A DNA stretch of 64,000 bases from Roseateles noduli. GTDB taxonomy: Bacteria; Pseudomonadota; Gammaproteobacteria; Burkholderiales; Burkholderiaceae_C. A model generated the notes under the pieces. That model was not told the origin of the DNA. It made no database searches and was given only the letters and a program-made list of their open reading frames with translations. The stretch covers positions 142,627 through 206,626 of the forward strand of contig NIOE01000016.1 of NCBI GenBank assembly GCA_002205125.1. The letters are read 5' to 3'. This document shows positions 37,287 to 46,535 of the stretch, piece after piece. Position numbers and translations under genes: made by a program. The first letter of the stretch is position 1, and the number at the start of each line of letters is the position of its first letter.

Positions 37287-38906
37287 ATGACCGCGATCGC
37301 CGCAGGGGCCGCTGACGCAGGGGCCATCAACGCGTCCGGCGCCACCACCTCCGACGCGGTCGCCGCCGCGTCGGCCGCGATGGCGACCTCGTCGCCGCTG
37401 CTGCGCCTGCATCGCGACGACAACGTCCTGATCGCGCGCCAGGTGTTGACGCTGGGGCAGGAGCTGCCGGAATTCGGTCTGCGCCTGAAGGCGCAGGTGC
37501 CGGCCGGTCACAAGATCGCGGCGCGCCGCATCGCCGCCGGCGAGCCCATCCGCAAGTACAACGCCGTGATCGGCGTCGCCGCGCGCGACATCGAGCCCGG
37601 CGACTACGTGCACGCGCACAACATTGCGCTGGTCGAGTTCGACCGCGATCCGGCCTTCGGCGCCGACGTGAAACCCGTCGACTATCTGCCCGAGTCGGAG
37701 CGCGCCACCTTCATGGGCATCGTGCGCGCCGACGGCCGCGTGGCGACACGCAACTTCATCGGCATCCTGGCTTCGGTGAACTGCTCGTCGACGGCGATCA
37801 ACCGCATCGCCGAGCATTTCACGCCGGAGCGCCTGAAGGACTTCCCCAACGTCGACGGCGTGGTCGCCTTCGCGCAGACGACCGGCTGCGGCATGTCGTC
37901 GCCCAGTCCCCACTTCGACCTGCTGCGCCGCACGATCGCCGGCTATGCGAAACATCCCAACCTGGGCGGCGCGCTGATCGTCGGGCTCGGCTGCGAGCGC
38001 AACCAGGTCGCCGGTCTGATGGAATCGCAACACCTGGTCCCCGGCGAAACGCTGAAGACGCTGGTGATGCAGGACACCGGCGGCACGCGCGCCACCATCG
38101 AGGCCGGCATCCGCGCCGTCGAGGCGATGCTGCCGATCGCCAACCGCGTGACGCGGCAGCCGGTCAGCGCGTCGCACCTGAAGATCGGGCTGGAGTGCGG
38201 CGGCTCGGACGGTTTCTCCGGCATCGGCGCCAACCCGGCGCTGGGCGCGGCGATGGACATCCTCGTGCGCCACGGCGGCACCGCCATCCTGTCGGAGACG
38301 CCGGAGATCCACGGCGTCGAATACATGCTCACCCGCCGCGCGGTCACGCCCGAGGTCGGCCAGAAGCTGCTCGACCGGTTGGCCTGGTGGGAGGAGTACA
38401 CCCGCGGCCAGAACGGCCAGTTCAACGGCGTCGTCGGCCCCGGCAACCAGGCCGGCGGACTCGCCAACATCTTCGAGAAGTCGCTGGGCTCCGCGATGAA
38501 GGGCGGCACCACACCGCTGCAGGAAGTCTACGAATACGCCGAGCCCATCGAGCAGTCGGGCTTCGTGTTCATGGACTCGCCGGGCTACGACCCGGTCGCC
38601 GTCACCGGCCAGATCGCCAGCGGCGCCAACCTGATCTGCTTCACCACCGGACGCGGCTCGATGTTCGGCTCCAAGCCGGCGCCGACGATCAAGCTCGCGA
38701 GCAACACGCCGATGTTCACGCGCCTCGAAGAGGACATGGACATCAACTGCGGCCTGGTCATCGACGGCGCGCTGACCATCGAGCAGATGGGCCAGGAGAT
38801 CTTCGAGCACATCCTGCGTTCGGCATCGGGCGAGCTCACGAAGAGCGAGCTGCTCGGCCTCGGCGACCACGAGTTCGTGCCCTGGCATCTGGGCATCGTG
38901 AGCTGA
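37287..38906 (+). CDS. UxaA-family dehydratase (galactarate/altronate dehydratase type)
   Basis: 539 residues. An Ala-rich leader precedes the SAF-like N-terminal domain (LRLHRDDNVLIARQVLTLGQEL...VPAGHKIAARRIAAGEPI, ~40-110) and the large catalytic domain of the UxaA/GarD family (FMGIVRADGRVATRNFIGILASVNCSST, FAQTTGCGM, IVGLGCERNQ, LECGGSDGFSGIGANPA). Conserved cysteines probably hold iron. It dehydrates an aldonic or aldaric acid; the context with an HpaI-type aldolase favours an aldaric acid such as galactarate. It begins two bases after the Bug stop codon. Confidence 0.9.
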   Translation: MTAIAAGAADAGAINASGATTSDAVAAASAAMATSSPLLRLHRDDNVLIARQVLTLGQELPEFGLRLKAQVPAGHKIAARRIAAGEPIRKYNAVIGVAARDIEPGDYVHAHNIALVEFDRDPAFGADVKPVDYLPESERATFMGIVRADGRVATRNFIGILASVNCSSTAINRIAEHFTPERLKDFPNVDGVVAFAQTTGCGMSSPSPHFDLLRRTIAGYAKHPNLGGALIVGLGCERNQVAGLMESQHLVPGETLKTLVMQDTGGTRATIEAGIRAVEAMLPIANRVTRQPVSASHLKIGLECGGSDGFSGIGANPALGAAMDILVRHGGTAILSETPEIHGVEYMLTRRAVTPEVGQKLLDRLAWWEEYTRGQNGQFNGVVGPGNQAGGLANIFEKSLGSAMKGGTTPLQEVYEYAEPIEQSGFVFMDSPGYDPVAVTGQIASGANLICFTTGRGSMFGSKPAPTIKLASNTPMFTRLEEDMDINCGLVIDGALTIEQMGQEIFEHILRSASGELTKSELLGLGDHEFVPWHLGIVS

Positions 38907-38983
38907 GCGTTTCTCCCTGGCGCTTCGCCCTCCCCGCTCCCGACTCCCGACTCCTGCTTCTGCTTCCTGATTCCGAGGTCCCC

Positions 38984-40435
38984 ATGCAGACGAAGAACCA
39001 CATCGCCGGTCGCTGGTGCGACGCGGCCGCGGGCGACCGCTTCCCGGTCGTCGATCCCGCCGATGACAGCCTGATCACCGAAGTTCCGGACAGCTGCGCT
39101 GACGACGCGCGCGGCGCGGTCGATGCCGCCCACGCGGCCTTCTCCACCTGGCGCACCGTGCCGGCGAAGCAGCGCGCGGCCCTCCTCAAGCGATGGAACG
39201 ACCTGATCCTGCGCGACCAGGATCGCCTGGGCGCGCTGATCTCTCAGGAGCAGGGCAAGCCGTTGGCGGAAGGCCGCGCCGAGGTCGCGTATGCGGCGAG
39301 CTACGTCGAATGGTTCGCCGAGGAAGCGACGCGTTCCAACGGCGAGGTGATCCCCGCGCCGGTGCAGGGGCGTCGCATGCTCGCGTTGCGCGAGCCGGTC
39401 GGCGTCGTCGCCGCGATCACGCCGTGGAACTTCCCCGCCGCGATGATCGCCCGCAAGATCGCGCCCGCGCTGGCCGCCGGCTGTACCGTTGTCGCCAAGC
39501 CGGCCGAGGACACGCCGCTGACCTCGCTCGCGCTGGTGGAACTGGCCGTCGAGGCCGGCCTGCCGCCAGGCGTGCTCAACATCGTGTGCGCCTCGCGCGA
39601 ACGCACGCCGGAAGTCGTCGACGTCTGGCTGGCCGACGCGCGCGTGCGCAAGATCACCTTCACCGGCTCGACGCCGGTCGGCAAGCACCTGGCGCGGGAG
39701 TCGGCCTCGACGCTGAAGAAGCTGTCGCTGGAGTTGGGCGGCAACGCACCCTTCATCGTCTTCGACGACGCCGACGTCGACGCGGCCGTCGAGGGCCTGA
39801 TGGCAGCCAAGTTCCGCAACGGCGGCCAGACCTGCGTGTGCCCGAACCGCGTGTTCGCGCAGGCGGGCATCCACGACCTGTTCGTCGAGAAGCTCGCGGC
39901 GCGTGTGCGCGCGCTGAAGGTCGGACCGGCCAGCCGTCCCGACTCGCAGATCGGCCCGATGATCAACGCGCGCGCGCTCGACAAGATCGAGCGCCACGTC
40001 GACGACGCCGTCGAGCACGGCGCCCTGGTCATCACCGGCGGCGAGCGCGTGCGCAACGAGATCGCGAGCGGACCCAATTACTTCGCCCCGACCGTGCTGA
40101 CCGGCGCGACGACGGCGATGCTGCTCTGGCACGAGGAGACCTTCGGCCCCGTCGTGCCGGTGTTCCGCTTCGAGAGCGAAGACGAGGTGGTCGCTGCGGC
40201 GAACGACACGCCCTTCGGCCTGGCGGCCTACTTCTACACGCGGGACATCGCGCGAGCCTGGCGCGTCGCGGACGCGCTGGAGAGCGGCATCGTCGGCCTC
40301 AACGAAGGCGCGATCGCGGCCGAGTCCGCCCCCTTCGGCGGCGTCAAGGAATCCGGCTACGGTCGCGAGGGTTCCACGCACGGACTCGACGACTACCTCC
40401 ACATCAAGTACGTTTGCCAGGGCGGCCTGTCGTGA
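38984..40435 (+). CDS. NAD(P)-dependent aldehyde dehydrogenase (succinate-semialdehyde dehydrogenase family)
   Basis: 483 residues, full family length. Motifs: [23 protein letters not shown] around residue 146, the cofactor loop [13 protein letters not shown] near 226, general-base Glu in [16 protein letters not shown] near 250, and catalytic Cys in [13 protein letters not shown] near 285. The sequence is closest in style to GabD. In this operon it could oxidise 2-oxoglutarate semialdehyde or tartronate semialdehyde made from the sugar acid. The 77-bp gap before it is a pyrimidine-rich tract with repeated CTCCCGA and TGCTTC. Confidence 0.93.
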   Translation: MQTKNHIAGRWCDAAAGDRFPVVDPADDSLITEVPDSCADDARGAVDAAHAAFSTWRTVPAKQRAALLKRWNDLILRDQDRLGALISQEQGKPLAEGRAEVAYAASYVEWFAEEATRSNGEVIPAPVQGRRMLALREPVGVVAAITPWNFPAAMIARKIAPALAAGCTVVAKPAEDTPLTSLALVELAVEAGLPPGVLNIVCASRERTPEVVDVWLADARVRKITFTGSTPVGKHLARESASTLKKLSLELGGNAPFIVFDDADVDAAVEGLMAAKFRNGGQTCVCPNRVFAQAGIHDLFVEKLAARVRALKVGPASRPDSQIGPMINARALDKIERHVDDAVEHGALVITGGERVRNEIASGPNYFAPTVLTGATTAMLLWHEETFGPVVPVFRFESEDEVVAAANDTPFGLAAYFYTRDIARAWRVADALESGIVGLNEGAIAAESAPFGGVKESGYGREGSTHGLDDYLHIKYVCQGGLS

Positions 40436-41289
40436 GCGTTCCCGACGACTCGACGAACGCATCGCCGCCTGCCTCCATGAGCGCCTCCATGAACTTCTCC
40501 AACACCTTCAAGCAAGGCCTCGCGGCGCGCCGGCCGCAGGTCGGCCTGTGGCTGTCGATGGCGCAGGCCTACAGCGCCGAGGTCTGCGCGACGGCCGGCT
40601 TCCAGTGGCTGCTGATCGACGGCGAGCACGCGCCCAACGAGCTGACCAGCACGCTGCAGCAGCTGCAGGCGGTGGCGCCCTACCCGTCCCATCCGGTGGT
40701 GCGCGCGGTCAACGCGGACAAGGACGGCATCAAGAAGCTGCTGGACATCGGCGTGCAGACGCTGCTGGTGCCGATGATCGACACGGCCGAGCAGGCGGCG
40801 GCGGTGGTCGCCGCGACGCGGTATCCGCCGCTGGGCGTGCGCGGCGTCGGCGCTGCGGTGGCGCGCGCGTCGCGCTGGGGCCTGCGTCGCCAGTACCTCG
40901 ATGAAGCCGATGGCGAGGCTTGCGTGCTGGTGCAGGCCGAGACCGCGACGGCGCTGAAGAACCTCGCGGCGATCTGCGCCGTGGACGGCGTCGACGGCGT
41001 GTTCATCGGACCGGCGGACCTGGCGGCCTCGATGGGCCATCGCGGCAACCCGACGCATCCGGACGTGCAGGCGGCCATCGACAACGCGATCCGCACCATC
41101 GTCGCCAGCGGCAAGGCCGCCGGCACGCTGACCGGCGACGCGAAGCTCGCCCGCCACTACCTGTCGCTGGGCGCGACCTTCGTGGCGGTGGGCATCGACG
41201 TCACGCTGCTCGCACAGGCCACGCGGCGCCTTGCGGCAGACTTCGACCTGGCCCCGCCGTTGCCGGCGCCGACCGGCTCGCCTTACTGA
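40432..41289 (+). CDS. HpaI/HpcH-family aldolase
   Basis: Class II pyruvate aldolase family, 285 residues from GTG 40432, which overlaps the previous stop (GTGA). ATGs at 40477 and 40489 are alternatives, and the last gives the most family-like N-terminus ([22 protein letters not shown]). Motifs: [11 protein letters not shown] with metal-binding Glu/Asp, [40 protein letters not shown] and [18 protein letters not shown]. It probably cleaves 5-keto-4-deoxy-glucarate or a related 2-keto-3-deoxy acid to pyruvate plus an aldehyde such as tartronate semialdehyde. Confidence 0.92.
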   Translation: MSVPDDSTNASPPASMSASMNFSNTFKQGLAARRPQVGLWLSMAQAYSAEVCATAGFQWLLIDGEHAPNELTSTLQQLQAVAPYPSHPVVRAVNADKDGIKKLLDIGVQTLLVPMIDTAEQAAAVVAATRYPPLGVRGVGAAVARASRWGLRRQYLDEADGEACVLVQAETATALKNLAAICAVDGVDGVFIGPADLAASMGHRGNPTHPDVQAAIDNAIRTIVASGKAAGTLTGDAKLARHYLSLGATFVAVGIDVTLLAQATRRLAADFDLAPPLPAPTGSPY

Positions 41290-41321
41290 ACCCTGTTGAA
41301 TTCACGATCGAAAGCACGACC

Positions 41322-42386
41322 ATGAGCAAGACGTACAAGATCGCCGTCATCCCCGGCGACGGCATCGGCAAGGAAGTGATGCCCGAAGGGCTGCGCGTGC
41401 TGGACGCCGCGGCGAAGCGCTTCGGCATCCAGTTCGAGTTCACCCACATCGAGTGGGCCAGCTGCGACTACTACGCCGAGACCGGCCAGATGATGCCGGA
41501 CGACTGGAAGGCGCAGCTCGAAGGCCAGGACGCGATCTTCTTCGGCGCGGTGGGCTGGCCGGCGACGGTGCCGGACCACATCTCGCTGTGGGGTTCGCTG
41601 CTGAAGTTCCGCCGCGAATTCGACCAGTACATCAACCTGCGTCCGGTGCGCCTGTTCGAAGGCGTGCCCTGCCCGCTGGCCAATCGCAAGCCGGGCGAGA
41701 TCGACTACTTCGTCGTGCGCGAGAACACCGAGGGCGAGTACACCAACCTCGGCGGCGTGATGTACGCGGGCACGGATCGCGAGATCGTGATCCAGGAATC
41801 GGTCTACTCGCGCTTCGGCGCGGACCGGGTGCTGAAGTACGCGTTCGACCTGGCGCAGAGCCGGGATCGCAAGCACCTGACGGTGGCGACCAAGAGCAAC
41901 GGGATCGCGATCTCGATGCCGTGGTGGGACGGCCGCGCGGACGCGGTCGGCGCCGGGTATCCGTCGGTCACGGTGGACAAGCAGCACATCGACATCCTGA
42001 GCGCGCGCTTCGTGCTGCAGCCGGGACGCTTCGACGTGGTGGTGGCGTCCAACCTGTTCGGCGACATCCTGTCGGACCTGGGTCCGGCGACGACCGGCAC
42101 GATCGGCCTGGCGCCGTCGGCCAACCTGAATCCGGAGCGGAACTTCCCGTCGCTGTTCGAGCCGGTCCACGGCTCGGCGCCGGACATCTACGGCAAGAAC
42201 ATCGCCAACCCGGTCGCCATGATCTGGTCGGGCGCGCTGATGCTGCAGTTCCTCGGCGAGCAGGCCGCGCATGACGCGATCCTGAAGGCGATCGAGCAGA
42301 CGCTGGCGTCGGGGCCGCGCACGGGCGACCTGGGCGGCACGGCGAACACGACGGAGATGGGCAAGGCGATCGCTGCCCTGATCTGA
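41322..42386 (+). CDS. Tartrate dehydrogenase / D-malate dehydrogenase family
   Basis: 354 residues of the isocitrate/isopropylmalate dehydrogenase family. Signature blocks: IAVIPGDGIGKEVMPEGLRVL, YYAETGQMMPDDW, ENTEGEYTNLGGVMYAGT, VVASNLFGDILSDLGPATTGTIGLAPSANLNPE and EPVHGSAPDIYGKNIANPVAMIWSGALML. The pattern fits TtuC/DmlA enzymes, which oxidise tartrate, D-malate or similar 2-hydroxy acids with NAD. It is last in the sugar-acid operon, 32 bp after the aldolase, so it may process a tartrate- or malate-like product. A hairpin repeat follows. Confidence 0.9.
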   Translation: MSKTYKIAVIPGDGIGKEVMPEGLRVLDAAAKRFGIQFEFTHIEWASCDYYAETGQMMPDDWKAQLEGQDAIFFGAVGWPATVPDHISLWGSLLKFRREFDQYINLRPVRLFEGVPCPLANRKPGEIDYFVVRENTEGEYTNLGGVMYAGTDREIVIQESVYSRFGADRVLKYAFDLAQSRDRKHLTVATKSNGIAISMPWWDGRADAVGAGYPSVTVDKQHIDILSARFVLQPGRFDVVVASNLFGDILSDLGPATTGTIGLAPSANLNPERNFPSLFEPVHGSAPDIYGKNIANPVAMIWSGALMLQFLGEQAAHDAILKAIEQTLASGPRTGDLGGTANTTEMGKAIAALI

Positions 42387-42403
42387 GTCGGGAAGAGCGC
42401 TTC

Positions 42404-42460
42404 AGTACTTCCACCGCCGCTGGCCCTCACCCCTGCCCTCTCCCGCAAGCGGGAGAGGGA
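42404..42460. repeat. Intergenic hairpin repeat (copy A, intact)
   Basis: CACCGCCGCTGGCCCTCACC followed by an 11-bp perfect hairpin: CCCTCTCCCGC at 42436-42446, an AA loop, and GCGGGAGAGGG at 42449-42459. It lies between convergent genes and may act as a bidirectional terminator. A near-identical copy, cut after the loop, sits at 63882-63928. Similar GC-rich hairpins are common intergenic repeats in proteobacteria. Confidence 0.8.
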
Positions 42461-42492
42461 GTAAGAGAGACCGAGCGCAATCGCGCGGGACG

Positions 42493-43461
42493 CTACAGCC
42501 AACCCGCCTTGCGGAAGCGCCAGAAGAGGACGCCGCAGGTCGCGGCGATGACGCTGAGCGCGACGGGATATCCGAAGCGCCACTTCAGCTCCGGCATGAC
42601 TTCGAAGTTCATGCCCCAGATGCCGGCGAACGCCGTCGCCGCCGCGAAGATACCGGCCCAGGCCGCGAGGCGCTTGGTGGTTTCCGAATCCTCGATCGCC
42701 GCCATCGACAGGTGGACCTGGATCACCGTCGTCGCCGTATCGCGCAGCGAGTCCAGCGCCGACTGCATGCGCTCCAGGTGGTCGTAGACATCGCGGAAAT
42801 ACTCGCGGGTGTCTTCGCAGACCGGCGGCACGCGGCCGCGCACCAGCTTGCCGACGGCGTCGAGCAGCGGCGACACCGCATGCTTGACCACGGTCACGCG
42901 CTGCTTGAGCTCATACACGCGCCGGATGTTCTCGCGCGTCACCCCCGGCTCGAAGATCTGCGACTCGATCGCTTCGAGCTCCGTCTCCAGCGCCTCGATG
43001 ACCGGGAAGTAGCGGTCCACGACCGCGTCCATGATCGCGTACATCACGAAGCCGGGGCCGCGCTTGAGCATGTGCGGCTCCTTTTCCGCACGGGCGCGCA
43101 CGCCCAGCAGGCTCTGCGCGACGCGGTTGCGGATCGACAGCACGAAGTTGTTGCCGACAAAGATGGACACCTCGCCGGTGCAGAGCTCGTCCGTGGGCGT
43201 GAACTGCACCGTCTGCATCACGGCGAACAGGGTGTCGCCGTACTCCTCGACCTTGGGCCGCTGCTGCCCGTGCAGCGCGTCCTCGACGGCGAGTTCGTGC
43301 AGGTCGAACTCCTCCTTCATCGCGAGGACCTCTTCGGTCGACGCGTCGCGCAGGGCCACCCAGACGAAGCAATCGGGCAGCTTGACGTACTCGCTGATCT
43401 CTTCCGGCTGGATATCGGCCAGCCGGCGGCCGTCGCGGTAGGCAACGCAGTTGATGAGCAT
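42493..43461 (-). CDS. corA: Magnesium/cobalt transporter CorA
   Basis: 322 residues. A large N-terminal cytoplasmic domain (~1-260) with the long stalk helix is followed by two C-terminal membrane segments. The signature GMN is in FAGIWGMNFEVMPEL near residue 282. The last segment (VALSVIAATCGVLFWRF) precedes a basic tail. It forms pentameric Mg2+ channels in the inner membrane. N-terminal features DCFVWVALRDAS and LHELAVEDALHGQQRPKVEEYGD are typical. It is convergent with the dehydrogenase gene. Confidence 0.95.
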   Translation of the reverse strand: MLINCVAYRDGRRLADIQPEEISEYVKLPDCFVWVALRDASTEEVLAMKEEFDLHELAVEDALHGQQRPKVEEYGDTLFAVMQTVQFTPTDELCTGEVSIFVGNNFVLSIRNRVAQSLLGVRARAEKEPHMLKRGPGFVMYAIMDAVVDRYFPVIEALETELEAIESQIFEPGVTRENIRRVYELKQRVTVVKHAVSPLLDAVGKLVRGRVPPVCEDTREYFRDVYDHLERMQSALDSLRDTATTVIQVHLSMAAIEDSETTKRLAAWAGIFAAATAFAGIWGMNFEVMPELKWRFGYPVALSVIAATCGVLFWRFRKAGWL

Positions 43462-43571
43462 GGCTTGTCTCGCTTGTTCTGGAATGCAGGAACGCTCAGG
43501 GCGAGCGTAGCCCGTCCCGCATCAAGGTCGCATCAAGAGAAACCGAGGGGAAGCCGCCCAGTTCGGGGGGC

Positions 43572-44024
43572 TCAGTCGGGCAGCAGCTCCAGCACCTCGT
43601 CGCCGAGGCCGTCGCGCTCGCCGGTGGGCCGCCAGCCGAGCCGGCGATAGAAACCGTGCGAGCGATGCGCCGGGTTGTCCGAGCAGCCGAGGAACAGGCG
43701 CTGATGCCCCAACCCGCGCAGATGCGCGACGGTGCGCTCCAGCAGCGCGCGGCCGAGGCCGTGGCCCTCGTGCTCGGGCAGCAGCGCGAGCACGACGATC
43801 TCGCCGCTGCCGGCGTCGCCGAAGCAGTAGCCGGCGAGCACGCCGCCGGACTCGGCAACGAAGCCCGGCAGTTCGCCGTCGCGGACCTGACCGGACCAGG
43901 ACGCCTCCGTGATGCCGAGCTCGGCCAGACGGGCGGCGGGCACCGCGTTCTCGCGCGTGCGGCCACGCAGATCAATGCAGGCGGCGATGTCGTCAGGCAC
44001 GGCGGGGCGGATGAAGAAGCTCAT
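43572..44024 (-). CDS. GNAT-family N-acetyltransferase
   Basis: 150 residues from ATG 44024. GNAT fold: FIRPAVPDDIAACIDLRGRTREN at the N-terminus, the central EIVVLALLPEHEGHGLGRALLER with the acetyl-CoA pyrophosphate loop (residues ~77-97), and the C-terminal RLFLGCSDNPAHRSHGFYRRLGWRP. The acceptor is unknown. It lies between fbpC and corA on the same strand, 86 bp after fbpC. Confidence 0.88.
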   Translation of the reverse strand: MSFFIRPAVPDDIAACIDLRGRTRENAVPAARLAELGITEASWSGQVRDGELPGFVAESGGVLAGYCFGDAGSGEIVVLALLPEHEGHGLGRALLERTVAHLRGLGHQRLFLGCSDNPAHRSHGFYRRLGWRPTGERDGLGDEVLELLPD

Positions 44025-44109
44025 GGGTCTTCGCGATTCAGCAGGTCGAGATAGGCGGTGTACACCAGGATGCGCTGCCCTGCCGTTCCGCACACCGGTC
44101 CACCGCAAT

Positions 44110-44796
44110 TCACTCGGTCGCCATCGCCTGCGTGGGTCGCCATTCCACGAGCCGCCCGCCCGCCATCACGCCGATCCAGTCGCCCATGGCCTCGGCTTCG
44201 TCGGCATCGTGCGTGACCATCAGCGCGGTCTGGCCGGCATCGCGCAGGATGTCTCGCACTTCCATCGCGAGGCGGTCCCGGGTCACCGCATCCAGGCTGG
44301 AGAACGGCTCATCGAGCAGCAGCAGGCGCGGCGACGGCGCCAGCGCGCGGGCGAGCGCCACCCGCTGCTGCTGACCGCCGGACAGCTCGTGCGGCATGCG
44401 CGATCCCAGCTCGTCGAGCCCGACCAGCGCCAGCAGCTCGCGCACGCGACGATCGCGCTCGGCACCCGGCCGGCGGCGAAGGCCGAAGCCGACGTTGGCC
44501 GCCGCGGTCAGATGCGGGAACAGGGCGATCTCCTGGAAGAGCAGACCCACGCCGCGGTGCTCAGGCTCGACGTGGACGCCGGGGCCGGACAGCACGCGGT
44601 TGTCGAGCAAGACCCGCCCCCCACTCAGCGGCTCGAAGCCGGCGATCGCGCGCAGCGCCGTGCTCTTGCCGCACCCCGACGGGCCGAGCAGGCAGGCGAT
44701 GCCGCCCAGCGGCAAGGTCAGCGACAGGCCCTTCAGCACGGCGGCTTCGGCGCCCGGGTAGCGGACACGGAGGTCCTCGAGGGCGAGCGTGGTCAT
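44110..44796 (-). CDS. fbpC: Ferric iron ABC transporter, ATP-binding protein
   Basis: 228 residues. Walker A GPSGCGKST near residue 38, signature LSGGQQQRVALARAL near 138, Walker B LLLLDEPFSSLD near 158 and the switch His in VTHDADEAEAMGD. It energises the importer formed with the genes upstream. It ends soon after the ATPase core, so it lacks the C-terminal TOBE/regulatory domain of the classical ~350-residue FbpC. It starts 10 bp after the permease gene. Confidence 0.9.
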   Translation of the reverse strand: MTTLALEDLRVRYPGAEAAVLKGLSLTLPLGGIACLLGPSGCGKSTALRAIAGFEPLSGGRVLLDNRVLSGPGVHVEPEHRGVGLLFQEIALFPHLTAAANVGFGLRRRPGAERDRRVRELLALVGLDELGSRMPHELSGGQQQRVALARALAPSPRLLLLDEPFSSLDAVTRDRLAMEVRDILRDAGQTALMVTHDADEAEAMGDWIGVMAGGRLVEWRPTQAMATE

Positions 44797-44806
44797 GGGA
44801 CTTTTT

Positions 44807-46531
44807 TCATGGCGGCAGTGCGGCGGATGTCTTCGCCTCGAATCGGACGTCCGACACAGGGGGCACAGACGGCTCGGGCGGCATTGTCGTCGTCGGCGCG
44901 GCGGGCTCCCGGCTCAGCAGCAGCACCGCCGGCAGGCCCACCGCCACGATCAGCAGCGCCGCCAGCGCGCCGTGCTCGTAGCTGCCGCGCGCGGCTTCGG
45001 CGTAGAGCAGCGTCGGCAGTGTCTCCACGTTGGCGGGCCGCAGCAGCAGCGACGCGGGCAGCTCCTTCATCACGTCAATAAAGACCAGCAAGGCACTCGC
45101 GGTGAGCGCCGGACGCAGCAGCGGAAGATGCACGCGCCGCAGCGTGTTGAACGGCGTCTCGCCGAGGCTGCGCGCGACCTGCTCCAGCGGCGCCGGCAGA
45201 CGCGCCAGTCCCGCCTCGACGCTGCCGATCGGCAAGGCGAGGAAGCGCATCGCGCAAGCCACGACGAGCACCGCGCCGAGGCTCATCAGCGGCAGGCCCG
45301 GCAGGCCGAGCGCCCCGGCGATCCAGCCGTCCACGGCCAGCGCCGGCGGCAGCAGGCCGATCGCCAGGACCGTGCCGGGCACCGCGTAGCCCAATGCGGC
45401 GCTGCCCAGCCACCAGGCGCGGGCGCGTCCGGCGCCACCTGTGGAGCGGGCCGCCCAGGCGACCACCAGCCCCGCCGCGACAGCAATCGCCGTCACGCTC
45501 AAGGCAAGACCCGCCGAATGCATCGCGCCGGAGACGACCTCGCTCGACAGGCCGTGGCCTTCCGACGCCCGCTTCCAGGCCAGCAGCGCGAGATGCCCTG
45601 CGGGAAGAACGAAGCCGATCAGCACCGGCAGCGACGCCGCCGCTGTGGCGAGCCACGCCGACGGTCCGCGAAGCCGACGCGGCGTCGCCGCCCGCATCGC
45701 GCGCAGGCTGCCGGCGCGCTGACGACGACGTCCCTGCCGCTCCAGCCAGACCAGCAGCGCCACCATCGCCAGCATCGCGCAGGCGATCTGCGCGGCCGCG
45801 CCGAGATCCGAGCGCGTCACCCAGGTCGTGTAGATCGTGGTGGTCAGCGTGCTCACGCCGAGGAACTCGGACGCGCCGACATCGTTCAGCACTTCCAGCA
45901 GCACCAGCCCGACGCCGACCGCGAGCGCAGGCCGCGCCATCGGCAGTGCGACGCGCCGAAACGCGCCCCACGGCCCTTCCCCGAGCAGCCGCGCCGCTTC
46001 CAACAGCCGCGCGGGCTGCGTCGCGAACATCGCGCGCATGCTCAGGTAGACGTAGGGATAGAGCACCGCCGACAGCACCAGCACCGCACCGCCCATCGAG
46101 CGGGCGTCGGGCAGCCGGAACTGGCGCGGCGAGTGGAACCCGAGCAGCGCGCGCACGGCGCCCTGGAACGGTCCGATCGGATGCAGCAGGTCGACGTAGC
46201 TGTAGGCCGCGATGTAGGTCGGCACCGTCAACGGCAGCAACAGGGCCCAGCGCAGCACCGTGCGACCGGGGAAGTCGACGCGCGTCACCAGCCAGGCGCT
46301 GCCGGTGCCGACGACCGCCGTCAGCAGGCCGACGCCGGTCAGCAGCGTCGCGGTCTGCGCGGCGGCGCGCGGCAGCACGTGCTCGAAGAGATGGCCCCAA
46401 TGCGCGGCCCCGGCGCCCAGCGCCGTCCAGGCGAGCGCGACCAGCGGCGCCAGCACGACGAGCGCGACGGCCAGGGCCGCCACGCGCCAGAGCGGACCGA
46501 CCGCGTGCGGCCGGTCGAAGACCCGCCTCAC
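44807..46531 (-). CDS. fbpB: Ferric iron ABC transporter, permease
   Basis: 574-residue permease with two fused membrane halves, each containing a binding-protein-dependent transport loop (first half ARLLGEGPWGAFRRVALPMARPAL, second half ARSLGETPFNTLRRVHLPLLRPAL), joined by a basic linker (LERQGRRRQRAGSLRAMRAATPRR, ~residues 255-285). About 12 membrane segments. This duplicated architecture is typical of FbpB/SfuB iron permeases. It follows the binding-protein gene by four bases. The short C-terminal tail after the last helix is Thr/Pro-rich. Confidence 0.92.
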   Translation of the reverse strand: MRRVFDRPHAVGPLWRVAALAVALVVLAPLVALAWTALGAGAAHWGHLFEHVLPRAAAQTATLLTGVGLLTAVVGTGSAWLVTRVDFPGRTVLRWALLLPLTVPTYIAAYSYVDLLHPIGPFQGAVRALLGFHSPRQFRLPDARSMGGAVLVLSAVLYPYVYLSMRAMFATQPARLLEAARLLGEGPWGAFRRVALPMARPALAVGVGLVLLEVLNDVGASEFLGVSTLTTTIYTTWVTRSDLGAAAQIACAMLAMVALLVWLERQGRRRQRAGSLRAMRAATPRRLRGPSAWLATAAASLPVLIGFVLPAGHLALLAWKRASEGHGLSSEVVSGAMHSAGLALSVTAIAVAAGLVVAWAARSTGGAGRARAWWLGSAALGYAVPGTVLAIGLLPPALAVDGWIAGALGLPGLPLMSLGAVLVVACAMRFLALPIGSVEAGLARLPAPLEQVARSLGETPFNTLRRVHLPLLRPALTASALLVFIDVMKELPASLLLRPANVETLPTLLYAEAARGSYEHGALAALLIVAVGLPAVLLLSREPAAPTTTMPPEPSVPPVSDVRFEAKTSAALPP

Positions 46532-46535
46532 GCGA

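Noticed and set aside
38907..38983. Small gene or regulatory RNA between the dehydratase and aldehyde dehydrogenase genes
   Set aside because: Only a pyrimidine-rich tract with short slipped repeats; no ORF with a ribosome binding site and no stable hairpin.
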